A stretch of 64,000 bases of DNA from positions 124,001 through 188,000 of the forward strand of contig JAIVFJ010000102.1 of NCBI GenBank assembly GCA_025765615.1, read 5' to 3'. Positions 32,526 through 44,991 of this stretch are shown here, in pieces. The stretch comes from Zopfochytrium polystomum. Its lineage: Eukaryota > Chytridiomycota > Chytridiomycetes > Chytridiales > Chytridiaceae. The notes under the pieces were generated by a model that did not search any database, was not told the origin of the DNA, and saw only the letters and a program-made list of their open reading frames with translations. Numbering within the stretch: position 1 is the first letter of the stretch; each line of letters starts with the position of its first letter. Both the position numbers and the translations under genes were made by a program.

Positions 32526-34131
32526 TGTTCTTGACCAACTGGTCGGACAAGAGCTGTCTGTCTACCTGTCTGTCTGTCCGTCTGCCTTCGTGGTCCACCC
32601 CGCCACTTGTGAAACAATTCAATTATTATTGGTAATCCCACAACCATTCATTTTACCTCCTTCAGGGGCAGCTTCATTCATTCGACATCCGAACTCCGGC
32701 CCAGCTGTTCGCCCCCTCGATGCCCAGTACGGATATGACCTATCGTCAAGACTCCGAATAGCAGTGAAACGTTCACTGCCACCGGGCTGTCCAGATAGCG
32801 AGAGTTCCCCTATGCCGCCGCCGCCGCGCGCCAATCCGAAGCCGCACTAGGAAGAAGAAGAAGCCAGACGGTGTGCGAGATACAAATGCGCGATCCACAC
32901 GAATGCGAAATCGTATTCCCGCTTTTGGCGCTGTCAGTTCTGGTTCGTGTGCCCCCTCCCCGGTCTGACGCCGGGGTGGGAGAAGCAAGGATTGGTTCGC
33001 CCGTCATCGTGGGCGTGGTTCCGCCCTCACGGCAGAGCCGGCAAATGTGCCTTATTTCCGCGGCTTGGCTTTCATTTGGGATGTCTCTCTTGTGGGAGAG
33101 CGTTCAGTCTTCTCTTCTGGCTGGTTGTCTCTCAATTCTCCTCAAATGATGGGAGAAAAGGTCGCATAAAGAAGGAAAGAAGGAAGGAAGGACGCAAGCA
33201 CGCCCGTGCGTGTTTAGTTAGTTTAGTAGGAAGGGAAGGAAGGAAGGAAGGAAGGAAGGGGGAGAGGTGGCGAGGCTGTGTGAGGCTTGTGTGGTCTGAG
33301 AAGTTTCTGGGTTGTGACGGCCGGGCCAAGATTTGTCTCTGTCTTCTGTCTCTCTGTCTCACTCTCTCTCTCTCTCTCTCTCTCTCACAGTTTCAGTCGC
33401 TCTCTGTCTCACTCTCTCTCTCCCTCTCTCTGTCTCTCTTCGGTCTCTCTCTCTCTCTTTGGGTTTGGGCAATTTCCCCCTCCTCCGTGTCCGCGCGTGG
33501 GATCGTCCGCCTCCGCCTTGGCAGCGCTGCCGCCTGCCGCCGCTCATTGAAGAGAGAGAGAGAGATTGAGAGAGAGAGTGAGACAGAGGGAGAGAGAGAG
33601 AGAGAGTGTGTGTGTGTGTGTTGTTTGTTTGTTTTTTTTCAAACAAACAAATTATAACAATAGTATCCGTTGGCCAGCAACTATTGTGTTGTTGTTGTTG
33701 TTGTTGTTGTGGCTGCAGTGCGTGTTTGCATTGCATGGCCCTTCCCCCCACCTCGCTCCCCTCCTCCTGTTCCCCCCTCCTTGCGGCTGCTTCTTCTCTT
33801 CCGCCCATTGCTGCAATACCCTCACCGCCCCCAATCAATCTGCCATATCAAAATCACCATCAATCGCTGCAGCCATCGACCGAACGACTCCTCCATCGTT
33901 CGACGTTCGGCGACGACGACGAACAACGAAGAACAACGACGAACCAGAAGAGCCAACGATCGACTGGCGAACAATCGGCTTGCACTGAACACAGCAAATC
34001 GTCCCGCCCCACCAGATCGCCGCCGTCAGCAACGAAACCACCTCTCTCAAAAAGCATTCAACTGCCGAGCTGTCCGCCAGACGCCTCTCTCCGCCCGCTC
34101 TGGCACAACAACAACTGCAACAACAACAACA
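32526..34131. repeat. Divergent intergenic region with dense microsatellites
   Basis: Holds (GGAA)n at about 33175-33260, (CT)n at about 33350-33460, (GA)n at about 33551-33604, (GT)7 at about 33606-33620 and (GTT)n at about 33687-33712. Large frames here run into the 34132 gene without a convincing start, so I treat them as leader sequence. The (CT)/(GA) tracts could form hairpins or triplex structures (inference). Confidence 0.5.
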
Positions 34132-36390
34132 ATGTTTCAAGATCGCCCCAACGATCACCTTCCAGGCGACGTCGTGTGGAATCGCCCTGTCAGTCCTCCT
34201 CCGTCCTTCTTCCCCAATGCTTCCGCCGGCTCCTACCCAATGGTCGTCGACCACGGTTGCAGCAAATCCCGAAACAACTTCCTGCTCCCCCCCACATGCC
34301 AGGCCAGCGGTGGTTACGCCAGGTGCCAGTCGCCCCTGCTAGTTCCTGGCGCCGGTCCGTCCCCGGCTCCTTCACCGTTACGCTTCTCTCCTCCAGTGTC
34401 CGCCTTAACAAGCGTTTCGTCGACCCCGACTTCGACATGGTCAACCCCATCCCTTTCCCCAAGCGCCGCCGCATCGACCACCCCTTGTACTTCTCACTTG
34501 GGCCTTCTCCCTCACTCCCGCTTCCGTTCAACCACATCCGTACACAAGCTTGCCCCACAGTTGGCGACCGCCGCTCGGCGATCGTCCTCACCTCGCCCTG
34601 CGCCGACGTCGTCCTTCGCCACACCGCCTCTCTCTTTCAACGCCGCCTCCGCGGGAGTTCCGGCGTCCTTCCCAACCCACTTGGTTACGCTTTGTACTGC
34701 GGGCGACCTCGCCAGAAGCAGTAACAGCACCAGCAGCAAGAGCAGCGGGTGCATCAGCGCACAGCAACAGGAGCACCACCACCACCACCACCACCACCAC
34801 CACCACCAACGCACCCCACTCCTCCACAATCACCAAGCCACCAACCCAACCAGTGGTCACTTTCTGGGCGATGGAAGACTGGGCTGGGGACAGACACCGA
34901 GACAATCACTGTGCGGCTTTGGGGGCGGCGGCGGCGCCAGCCGCCCGCCCTACCCGCAAGACACCGCCACCGCCACTGCCACTGCCACTGCCACTGCCAT
35001 CGCCACTCCCGCTGCGCCCGCCACAGCGAACCTCGGCTCTTGCCACCCACTTCTGCCCGGCCGCGGTTTCGGCTCAGCCCCGGCCTCGGCTCCTGCCCCA
35101 CACCTGCACAACAACAACGAGCTGCGGCAACGACTCCACCGTGCGCGCGTGGAGCGCGAAAAGCAGCAGGCTGCGCTGATCCGACTCCACGTCCAACTCG
35201 TCATCCGAATGCTTTACCACATCACCGCTCCTTTCCGCCTGTTCCACTCGCATTCTGCAGGAACCTACTTGCGTGCCCTCGCAAACGGCGCCGCGTCGGT
35301 GACTCTGAACAATCCACCGCAGCTCGTCCCCCTAGTCGTGGGCGCCGCACCGAGTCAAGCAACAGGCGCAATCGTAACAGACTCTGCGGGATGGCAGCAG
35401 CCTCCGCAGCGGCCTTCGGCAGCTCCTGATGTTGCCTCGAGTGCCGTTGCCCACTTGCTGCACAGAGACCGCCAGGAGCTAGCGAGGCTCAAAACGCTCA
35501 CTCTTTACATGATGTCGATTCCACTTCGCCACCAAACGCATCTTAATTTTAATACGAACAGCCAGCGCGTCGGTCTCAATCAGAGAATGAACGCTGTTGC
35601 TGTTGACAAGAACGCCAGCATCAATTCTTCTAATTCAAAGCATATCAGCATATCGTCCCAGAATAGCGCTGCCGCCGCCGCCGCCACTCGTGCCCCGCAC
35701 GCCCAACAGCAGCAGCCGTTGCCCCCTCACCACATTTACCTGTCCCTGCTTTTCGTCGCCCGGATCGTTGGAGCAGTACTGAAGCAGTCGATCCCTCCTC
35801 TGCGCCCATCTCTGTTGTCGTCGGCATCACCATCCGCACCCCCTTCCGCATCCCCCGCATCCTCCGCCCACTCCTCCGCCTTCTCTTACCATCAGCAACC
35901 TCCGCACTCACTTTCCCTGCATTCGCACTCACCCTCGCACTCCCACCTTTCTCCTCTTCCTCCTCCTCTTGCAAATCCCCCTCCTAGCCCTCCTTCCTGC
36001 GGCCAGCTTCCGCCGGACCTGGCGTCTCCGTCGCGCCTGCTTCTCGCGGGCTGCATCCTGGCAGAAGCGCAGCTGTGCGACGTGCAGACGAGCACGGCGA
36101 CGTGGGCCAAGTTGCTGACGGGGGGGAGCGGCGCGGGGAGCGGTGGCGGCGTTCCGAGCGAGTCAACCTCTGGGGAAGGCGGCAGTGGTGGGGGTGGCGG
36201 CGGCGGCGGCAGTAGCAGCACTCCGGACGAGGCAACAGCAACAGCAGCCACGGCGGCGGCGGGGTCGACGACGACGCGAATGGCGGTGGCGGCGATCAAG
36301 CGGTCTGCCTTGGAGCTATTGGAGCACGACTCATGGGTCGGCACTGACGAGTACCTGGGATGGTTGGGGCGGGTCAAGGAGTTTTCGTGA
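34132..36390 (+). CDS. Probable fungal (PREG1/Pho80-type) cyclin, 752 aa
   Basis: A long Ser/Pro/Ala-rich protein with a probable cyclin-like fold at the C-terminus. I chose the ATG at 34132 (MFQDRPNDHLPGDVVW), since upstream the frame is repeat-like. Short homopolymers include eleven His encoded by CAC repeats. Cyclin-like pieces are HHIYLSLLFVARIV (about residue 535), then, after a His/Ser/Pro insertion, SRLLLAGCILAEAQLCD, TWAKLLTG and, after a Gly/Ser insertion, AIKRSALELLEHDSWVGTDEY. The last part resembles 'ALE.EFL..L.F.L.V...EY' in Pho80-like cyclins, which pair with Pho85-type CDKs. The insertions make the match weaker than usual, so it could be a diverged cyclin-fold regulator. Confidence 0.55.
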   Translation: MFQDRPNDHLPGDVVWNRPVSPPPSFFPNASAGSYPMVVDHGCSKSRNNFLLPPTCQASGGYARCQSPLLVPGAGPSPAPSPLRFSPPVSALTSVSSTPTSTWSTPSLSPSAAASTTPCTSHLGLLPHSRFRSTTSVHKLAPQLATAARRSSSPRPAPTSSFATPPLSFNAASAGVPASFPTHLVTLCTAGDLARSSNSTSSKSSGCISAQQQEHHHHHHHHHHHQRTPLLHNHQATNPTSGHFLGDGRLGWGQTPRQSLCGFGGGGGASRPPYPQDTATATATATATAIATPAAPATANLGSCHPLLPGRGFGSAPASAPAPHLHNNNELRQRLHRARVEREKQQAALIRLHVQLVIRMLYHITAPFRLFHSHSAGTYLRALANGAASVTLNNPPQLVPLVVGAAPSQATGAIVTDSAGWQQPPQRPSAAPDVASSAVAHLLHRDRQELARLKTLTLYMMSIPLRHQTHLNFNTNSQRVGLNQRMNAVAVDKNASINSSNSKHISISSQNSAAAAAATRAPHAQQQQPLPPHHIYLSLLFVARIVGAVLKQSIPPLRPSLLSSASPSAPPSASPASSAHSSAFSYHQQPPHSLSLHSHSPSHSHLSPLPPPLANPPPSPPSCGQLPPDLASPSRLLLAGCILAEAQLCDVQTSTATWAKLLTGGSGAGSGGGVPSESTSGEGGSGGGGGGGGSSSTPDEATATAATAAAGSTTTRMAVAAIKRSALELLEHDSWVGTDEYLGWLGRVKEFS

Positions 36391-36746
36391 AGACTGTTGT
36401 GTGTGTGCGTGTGTTCTCAATCTTTTTTCTTTTTTTTTTTCCTCTTTCTCCCATCACTTATTGTATCCAGCAGTCAGTTGCCGCTCTCCTTGCTTGTTCC
36501 TCTGTTTTTTTTTCTCTCTTTTTCCGCTAATGATGACGATTGGAGTGGGAGAAAAATATAGACATTTTGGTCCCAGCTGTTTGGGACGAGGACTGTGTTT
36601 TGGTGGCTGTCCTGTGCCACGCACGTGACTTCTGTGTTTGGAAAAGAGGAAGAATCAAAAAACACACAAAAACATAATAAGAAAGAAAGGAACGGACGCG
36701 AAAAAAAACCGCCAGAAAATTTTACAGAACCCAGCATCAACCGAGC

Positions 36747-36790
<44 letters not shown>

Positions 36791-36794
36791 GGCG
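36391..36794. other. Intergenic region with (CA) microsatellite before the next ATG
   Basis: T runs follow the stop codon at 36390. A (CA) tract covers about 36751-36787 and ends 8 bp before the ATG at 36795. No supported gene. Confidence 0.5.
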
Positions 36795-39700
36795 ATGGAC
36801 GGTCCCGTCCGACACCGTGGACCCCATCTCCACAGCAGCAATGGCGACGCCGACGGCGACGACGACGAAAGCACGGACCAGACTGCGGCGGCGGCGGCAC
36901 CACTTTCGAGGCACCGCGAGGAGCGGCGTCAAGTCTCGGCCGTGTCGGCTGCCGCCGCCACCGCCTCGGCATGCAGCGGCGGCGGACAAAGATCCAATCC
37001 ATCCCTCCTCGCCCCCCACCACTACAACCACAACCTCAACCACAAGCACGACCGACAAGCAGACGACCCTCATAATGGCACCGTCGCTGCAGCGGCGGCG
37101 AGACAAGGACGAGGAGGAGGAGGAGGAGGACTCGCGGCGGCGGCGGCGGCGGCGCGCGAGCGGAAGAGGCGGCAGGCGGTGCTGCCTCGGCAGCGGCGGA
37201 ACGAGTACACTCGCATGATGGACGAGGACGACGACGAAGAAGAAGTAGGAGAACAACAAGGAAAAGATGATGACGAAGAAGAAGAGGAAGACGATGAGGA
37301 AGACGAGGACGACGCCTTAATGCAGCAGGCGGAGGAGGAGCACGAAGCGGCGACGCTTGACGGTGGACTGCGGACGGAAGAGAACGACGTCGAACATGGG
37401 CAGAAGGAGCGTGAGCAGCAGGAGGAGCAGAGCCTGACTGGAGCTGCGCGCAAGGCGGCGGCGGCGGTTGCGGGGGTTGCGGCGGCCATGTCGCAAGCGG
37501 CGGCGGCGTCTTGCGCGTTGTTTCACGGCGGCGGCGACGGCGGCGACGGCGGTGGCGGCGGGTGCGCCGTCGTCGGCGGCAACAGCAGCGCCGCCTGCAA
37601 AGTCGGACCCGAGCCAATAAAGCCAAAGCCAAAGCCAAAGCCAAAGCCAAAGCAACAACAACAACGGTGGCGGCGGCGGCGGCGGCAACAACAAGAACAA
37701 GAACAACAACAACAACAACAACAACAACATCGGCAAAAAGAACACGTGCCAAAAAAGCAACAAATCTTGACAAGGCACATCACCACGGCAATCGCCGCCG
37801 CCACCGCCGCCGCCGCCGCCGCCGCAGCTGCCGCCATCGCCAGCAGCAACGGCAGCACGGCCACATCAACATCAACAACCATCATGACAGACAGACGACG
37901 ACCAGGACGCGGAGGAGAACGAAGAGGAGGAGACGACCTCATTGACGACGACAATGACGAAGACCGTGACGACGACGACGACATTGACCACGACCACTAC
38001 CTCGACGATGACTTCAACGACGATGACCACGACCACCCGCCATCACCATCACGCCCTTCCTCACCGTCGCCTCCCGCGCGGCCCGCCTCTGCCGCCGCCG
38101 TGGCCGTCTCGGCTGCCAAAAATGGGCAGAGGAGAGGCCTTCACCGTCCGTCCCTCAACAACAACAAGAACATCAGGGCACCCTCCTCCTTGTCGTCGTC
38201 TCTTGCCGCCGTCCCACCAGACCCCGTCCTGCAGTCGCCCGCGAGAGGCGGAGCACTGTGCTCTTCTGCGCCGCGGCACGGCCACGCCCCAATGTCTCCG
38301 CAAATCCACGTAGCTCGCCGAGAACTGGGACATCGCGACCAACAACCATCCTCGCAAGCACGCCAGGATCCACACCAGCATGTGGCGGCCCTTGGAACTG
38401 CTGCGCGAAAGCGATCTCTTCCGGTGACATCGACGTTCTTGTCCGAGTACACTGACGACGGTGCAGACAGCGTCCCTCCCAAGAAGCTTCGTAGGGAGGA
38501 GATGATTTTTAAGCGACCGCAAAGTGGGCCTGTTCCTCGGCCGCTGGCTCGACCACCCAAAGTTATCGTTTCCCCAGCCGTTTCGTCACCGGCACCCTTC
38601 CCACGCCAACTTTTATCGTCTCGCCCCAGCTTGATCCCGAGACCGACTTTGAAGCACCCAATCCATTTGCAGTCGAACTTTCTTGCGCCGAGTGGCGGCC
38701 CAAGCTCTGCGAGTTCTTTGCCCTCTGGCTCGTCGTCAAAGTCCCGATTGCACAATCACTTTCCGAGGCATTCCGATCGCCAACGATATCTTGCAGTAGA
38801 TTCCGAGCTGCCGAGGGAAGAGGCAGCACCGCCAGCCTCCTCCATGAGGAGAAACGGGAAGGAACGACTTTTCGACCCGGTTGATCCTGCGGGTGATGCT
38901 CTTGCTGAAGATGCGTCCCCAGACGCCAAAACGATAGATGAACTGCGGTCACAGGTTCGAGTTGTTTTCGGCTCCCAAAACCTGAACTTTTCTCACGTTT
39001 CTTTCCTTTGGCATGCAGCTTGCCCGCATGATTCAGCAGCAGTTTGGTATGATGCAGCGGCAGTTTGGCATGGTCGAACAGCAAGTTGGAATGGTAGAGC
39101 AACAAGCACGACTTATTCTTCACACGCTCGGCTTGGCCGGTGCGCAAGTTGCGCCAATCGACGATGCGGCTGACCCCACCGGCTTGCCCCCGTCCCTTAC
39201 AGGGGTGTGGACCCCAACAGCGTCCGGAGGCAATTCTCCGACCCACGGCGGTCGTTCGCAATTTCGGCCTCACATTCCTGACGATGCCATGGCAGCTGCG
39301 GCCGCTGCAGTCACCGCCTCTGCTGCGAGCTCGATGGCCGTCGGGCGGCTGGTGGAGGTTCTGGCAACGCGCACCCCGCCCCGGCGTCGCCAGATGCTGA
39401 GGGGCCGGTCGGTTGGGACCTCCCCACCCCCTCCCCCCCCGCCGGCCACTCCGACTCGCGTCCGTTCTGTTTCCGTGAACCGTTATTCCACTGCTTCCAG
39501 AGCGGGCAATCTTGCTGGAAATGCGCCGCCCCGAAGCCAAGACGACCATGAAGCTCGAAGATACGCCTCTAATGAACCACTGGATATCCCGAGACCAAGC
39601 CGAGCCAGCAGAACGGCTTATAGACCACCGTCTTATGAAGAAGAAGAATCGAAAGATGACGTGACATCAACAATGCCGTTCACGCAGGAGTTTCCATTAA

Positions 39701-41853
39701 GAGAAGAGCGAGAGCCTGAACACGAGACGCCAGCAATGCCCTTCACGCAGGAGTTTCCATTAAGAGAAGATCAAGAGCCTGAACGTGATTACAGGGACGA
39801 CGAGATGGAGTATGAAAGCGATCATTTTGGCAGCGAACCAAAAGAGGAGGCACAGCCGGAGCCGGACGGTGCACCTGTTCCTGACCGCGGCAATCAAGAA
39901 GACGGCGGCGATCGGGATGACTTTGGGGTTGAACATCGCGGTCCAGAAGACTGGGACGAGAATTATGAGGACACGGGCAATGACTATGTCCCTACAACTC
40001 TTGGGTCTCAAAGAGAAGACGGGAACAGCAAGGAGGATGGTGTACCCGCGAATGGTTTTGTTAAAGATGATGACGACCGCACCGTCGTTGACAGTCCTTT
40101 CAGAGCTGCCGATAGCCTCTCACCAGCCAAAGCGACCCCTAAGAAGAATCGACGAAGAACTTTACCACCCTGGTCTTCGCTTCGCCCGCAGCACAATGAT
40201 CTGCGAGTCAATCGTTTGACTCTTGCCGTTCGTGAAGAGGGGGAAGTGGTCGGAGGAGAAATGGACGACGAAGAAGATGACTCTGAGGTGAACGACAAGA
40301 CCATGGTGAATGGAGCATTCGGTTGGACCAACGACGATGCCAAGGTGAAGAAGGCAGGGCATGTTTTGGATGGCCTGCCCATCGACGGTTCGATCGTAGG
40401 CGATGAGGATTTACCATACTCGAGGTGGAACGAAGACGAAGAGGAGGAGGAACAGGATGAGGATGAGGGAGACAAGGTGGTGGTGGTCGAGAAGGAGGAG
40501 GAGGAGGAGGAGGAAACCAACGGCGGTGACGTCGTCAACGACTCTGAAGGGGAACCGTGGGGTCGCATATGCCAACGGGAAGACGAGGTGGACGAAGACG
40601 AGGGCTTCCAGGAGCCGTCCGATGAATGGGAGAAACAATCATCTCAAGGGACCCGTATGGACCGCTCGGACGACTGCGCCTCACAGGCTGAGATGGACGA
40701 TGAGCAAGCGGTCACCCACCGCGACATTGTTGGAACAGACGAGAATGAAGAAATGGCGGACGGAAGGTGCCGTATGTTTTTGGTCCACACAGAATTCGCC
40801 GACCCACTCGGCCTTGACGACGGCGACGACGACGAGCACGACGAGGAACAGCAGCAACAGCAGCAATTTGACAGATCCGTCACGCGAACACCAGTGAGGA
40901 TCGACGCGAGTGAACTGCTGCAGTCCTCTCCGCTTTGTCGAAAAGCGGCCGGAACTCCGTGGGATGGTGCTGCGTTTCCGCAGTTGAGCGACACGCCCAC
41001 AGTGCTCTCCAAGGCGCCGTCGCTGTCAGCGTGCGTTACGCCCAAGCGACGCGCCGCGGGAGGCAGCCGCAGCGGCAGTGGTAGCCATCGCAGGATCGTG
41101 ATAAAGGTGACTCCGGATGTGCGCCTCCGACGCGGCGACATGCTCGTGGTCACGTCCCAGTTCAGGTCCAACCCCCGCGATGACGACAGCGAACTTGACG
41201 GCGGTGCGGAAGCGGGGGAAGGGGAGGAGGAGGAAGGTGATGAGGACGATGATGAGGAGAACTGGCAGGGGAGTCCGATGCACCGGAGCAGGGCCGCTGC
41301 CTCTGCTCGAAGCGAGTCGTCGCCCCTGGCCTCTCCCAGTCGTCGTCGTGGGCGTCGTGGTTTGCGCAAAACAACAACTGCCCCTGGTGCAGGTGGCGCA
41401 CTGACGACGACGACCGACGCTCGCGCACTGTGCGGCGGATCCTTTAGCCGGGCCATGCTCCTGACCATCGACAACGTGGAGATGATCTTTCGAAACTTCG
41501 CGTCCCTGTCGGTGGTGGTGGAGGCGGAGCGCGTCGGGCGCGTCCGGATCCAAGCGCCGTCGTCGTCGGCGCCGGCGGCCGCCTCCGCCGGCTCGTCCCG
41601 AAGGCTACGAGAGGCCGCCGAAGCCGGGTACGCCGCCGCAGAGGATGAGGGGAAAGCGACGCTGTCCGGCCGCGTGAGGCGTGCATCGACGACGGCCGGA
41701 GGAAGCAGAGCAATGGTGGTGGTGGCGGCGACGGCGGGAGGGGAAGACGAGGAGGTGGGCGGGGTTGCGCGGGCAGTGCGAGATGCGGTGAGGGGGGAGA
41801 CGGTCGTGGTTGGAGAGAATGCCGAGCAGCTAGTCAAGGCGCTATTTGGTTGA
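36795..41853 (+). CDS. Large acidic, disordered protein of unknown function, 1664 aa
   Basis: Not recognised. Two exons, 36795..38954 and 39019..41853, phase 0, with a 64-bp intron. The first 600 residues are low complexity: Ala, Gln, Asp/Glu runs and a KP dipeptide repeat. At the splice junction lies a repeated helical stretch in which FGM/VGM units recur every 7 residues (QQFGMMQRQFGMVEQQVGM), a likely coiled coil. A 21-residue unit beginning MPFTQEFPLRE occurs twice, 63 bp apart (39673 and 39736). Long Glu/Asp tracts follow. The final 250 residues look more ordered: RRIVIKVTPDVRLRRGDMLVV and LLTIDNVEMIFRNFASLSVVVEAE. Several S/T-P sites suggest CDK phosphorylation (inference). Probably nuclear, function unknown. 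Confidence 0.62.
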
Positions 41854-42660
41854 CCCCCTTTTACCCCTTCGACCCTTCGCCCCCGAACCACCACCCCGCT
41901 CATGCCTATCCCTTCCTCTTCCTTTGGTTTTTTTTAGGTGCTCCTCACCCGCAGTCCTTATTGTTATTTTTATCGTCGTACTACGTGCACCCGCCTTACC
42001 TTGTTTTGGAATTTTTTTTTTTGGCTTTCTCTCTTTTTTTGGGGGCGGTTGGGGGGTTGGGGAGGGGGTTCTTTTTTTCTACTTGTTTCTTCTCTCGGCC
42101 ATGTTGGTATCCGTATATTCTTCATGATTTTGGCAGCAAGGGATCGAGGAGGAGGAGTGCAGTGAAGTTCTTTCAACATGACTGATTAGGGTCCCTGGAC
42201 GTGTGGCTATAACTCTTGGCGAAAATTTTTTTTTTGTTAGGGTTGGCTGGTGAATTGGGAGAGGGTTTGACCCTTGGACCCCGAGAACAATACTGATATT
42301 GAAATCTCAGATTGCAGCGTGGCGTTTTGAGGAAGAAAAGTCATACCCGCAAAAGATAGCAAACGCGATATCGAAAATTGTCATTTCAAATATGATATCC
42401 TGACTTTGAAACCCTGCCAGTTATGCAAAAAAGCTGATCATGGCCTGAATTTTGCAAGCAGCTTCTCAAATATGCTTCTCACTCAATTTGATTTCGTGGC
42501 AGATTGCTCACTTTTGGTGTAGAAAACAACCCACAAAGAGGAACAACCACAAAATTGAGCAACAAACGGAAACCACTGCCACAGATGAAAATCTGTCATA
42601 AAGAGCTTGGTAAAACGGCGTTCGATGTCAGTGTGCAAAGGTGGTATCTAAACATGCGCT
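41854..42660. other. Intergenic region, GC content drops
   Basis: Pyrimidine-rich 3'UTR-like sequence to about 42180, then AT-richer sequence to 42660 without supported frames. Base composition changes here compared with the upstream genes. Confidence 0.4.
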
Positions 42661-42666
42661 TGTAGA

Positions 42667-43219
42667 CCGAAAAAGACGTGAAGAATGACAAACTTCAAAA
42701 AGAAGTAACGAAGGTTGAGCGAGCTCTGGAGAGGTATAATGCTCTCGTAAGCTCCTTGGAGAAGGCCTTCGAGACCTTTAAGGCTTCAAAGGATGTCAAA
42801 GTTTTCAAGCTGGAGTCACCTTGCAGTAAATGAGAAGCTTCAAGAGGTTGATCACGTTTACAAAAGGTCTCAGATTGTGGACAACGCCTTTTCAAAAACT
42901 TGTTCAAGAGCTTCACAAGATCCAAGGATCTGAAGTTGAAGGTGGAGAAGATGAAGGAGCTTCAAGAGACTGTGGTCACCACCTTTTTGACGGATTCGGC
43001 CAGCGGCGTTGATGAGAAGAAGAAGAAGGCTGTTCAGGACTCTGTTGCCTCTCTGGAGAAGACGATTCGCAGCATTGATGGGTCCGTTGCCAACAAGGTC
43101 CACACCTCTAGTAAACAAACAAATCGAAGAACTCACGCGCATGCCTCTCCTCTTTCTTCAAACCAAGAGGTTTCGGCTTACGAGTTCTCAGATGCTGGTG
43201 GGGTGAAGTTCCTTGTGTG
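42667..43219 (+). pseudogene. Coiled-coil coding remnant or unresolved spliced gene
   Basis: Three consecutive stretches encode Lys/Glu-rich helices but in different frames: KNDKLQKEVTKVERALERYN (to a stop near 42834), NEKLQEVDHVYKRSQIVDN, and LKLKVEKMKELQETVV...KKKAVQDSVASLEKTIRS (to 43219). No intron pair I could find restores a single frame. It is either a decayed coiled-coil gene or one with unusual splicing. No family recognised. Confidence 0.3.
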
Positions 43220-43578
43220 AGTCGATCGTTAAAGAGAGTGTCTAGGAGATAATTGGAGAGTGATCTGCGTAAGCAAGAAAGACAAATACTGGACAAGGGA
43301 AACTAAGGTCTTTTTAAAACTGCACCCCTTCGCATGAACTTAACGAAACGCTTAGATGAGGCTACAACATGTTGAGACATCCAAATTTTTGAGCAGCAAC
43401 TCCAAATATCAGTTCAGAAATCCCATTCCTGGACAGCTTGAGATCTGCGCAGTATCTTCTCAAGGAAACAACGAGCTTTGGCAAGTCCATGGTAGGACAT
43501 TGTGTGCTTTTTTAGTTCAGAGCGCAAGGGGCTGATTTCATTATGTACAGAGGGTATATTTTTCGAAGATGCAGAGCA

Positions 43579-44699
43579 TCAATCCGCCTGAGCTGTCACA
43601 GCCGCAGTTTTCTTCAAACCCAGTTGTTGCGCTGACTGCAACGCTCGAAGTTCATCTTCAGCGTAGACCCGCATGATCTCAAAAAAAAATAAGAAAAAAA
43701 AAAATGTGGTTTGCTTAGACTTACGGCGGAGACCGCCTTAGCGCGTCATGAACCTTCGGGTCAAGAAAAGTTATTTACCTGTGCCATTTGATGAATATCT
43801 GAGTCCTCATTATTGAACATGATGGCATTCGCGAACATCAGAAGAATGTCTCTTTTCAATTCGCTAAACGTGCAGGTCTCCTATCTTGGAGTCAGCCAAT
43901 GAAAACGGTAATTCTACCACCTCATCCCGAACGCGGTTCTTTACTGTGGTTAGCGTCATCGGTCTCTTGATGAATTCCTGATAATTCGGCTTGTCGTCCT
44001 TCAAGGCTCGCAAAAATACATTGCCGTAACGGTGATCCGTCAACTTGCCCCATAATAAGTTGCAAGTGCGTCGGAATCCTCGTTTTTTATCCACGCTTCG
44101 AGACTGCTTTTTCTTGGAATCTTTCCCACCATCTTTGAAGGCGTTAAATTAGAGAGTAGGGGAATGAGAGCATGTTGGACTTGTTGGACTTCTTACCCGA
44201 AGACTCTCCTCCGGAAAGGTCATCCATCTCAGCTTCTTCCTTCGCTTGAATATCAGAGCTCAGATCTGCAGTGTCCTCGGTGTCCTTTGATACATCCTGC
44301 ATGTCTGTATCCTTCTCCCGGTCCTGTTCCTCAAATTGGTCAGCTCACGGCCTTCAAGGAACCGGGACTGAAATTATAGAAAGAAAAACCAACATCTTCC
44401 TCCGTGCCGACGACGTCCACGTCTTCTTCGATATCAGAAATCGGGACATGAGCGGCAGGCGATGGTCCACTTTCAACCAGCTTCTCATCCCATTTGCCTG
44501 ACCTGATGTCGCCAATCTCTCGAACAAGACGCCTGATAGCAAAAAGAGATCCTCAGGAATCGCTTGGAGATAACAGCGAAAGCGCCTGGCATCGCGATCT
44601 GCTCGTACCTGAATTCGACCTCCTGTAATTTCTCTCTCAATATCTTAACTGTAGTTTTTGACAAAAGTGAACCACCACAGGTGAAATTGAGATTTTTGG
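43579..44699 (-). CDS. BRD8-like bromodomain protein (NuA4-type), 5' end unresolved
   Basis: Exons 44699..44609, 44532..44394, 44329..44197, 44132..43907, 43863..43779 and 43677..43579 join in phase (introns 43-101 bp). The N-terminal part seen is helical: VKILREKLQEVEFRRLVREIG then DIRSGKWDEKL, like the segment before the linker in BRD8 proteins. An acidic linker follows. The bromodomain is clear: LLWGKLTDHRYGNVFLRALK, EFIKRPMTLTTVKNRV, LLMFANAIMFNNEDSDIHQMAQ. It contains the acetyl-lysine-contacting Asn (NN) and the RPM motif. It most resembles BRD8 and fission yeast Bdc1, subunits of the NuA4/TIP60 histone acetyltransferase. The first exon begins in mid-codon, so at least one exon further upstream (44750-44900) is missing from this model. 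Confidence 0.75.
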
Positions 44700-44991
44700 C
44701 TGAAAAAACTCGAAACAAAACAAAACAAAACACTTATGGGTGGAACGGACACCCGGCCGATTGCTATTTTCCATCACTGTCGGTGCTTCACTATGAAGCG
44801 TTGCGCTGCCGCAAGGGCTTTGACTCCAACGTTGGAGGCAGCGTTACCATCACGATCAGCCCTTCCGAGAGTTTTTGTTTAATGTATGAACTTCGGATTT
44901 TCCTTGTTTAATTTGGATTCGCCTGCAGGGTCACAGCTATCACCTTTTTTAAGCGGTTTTACATCACGAATACAATAATGGACTACGACCC

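Noticed and set aside
33606..34724. Plus-strand frame starting in GT and GTT repeats
   Set aside because: Mostly repeat translation in a different frame from the cyclin-like gene. No conserved end.
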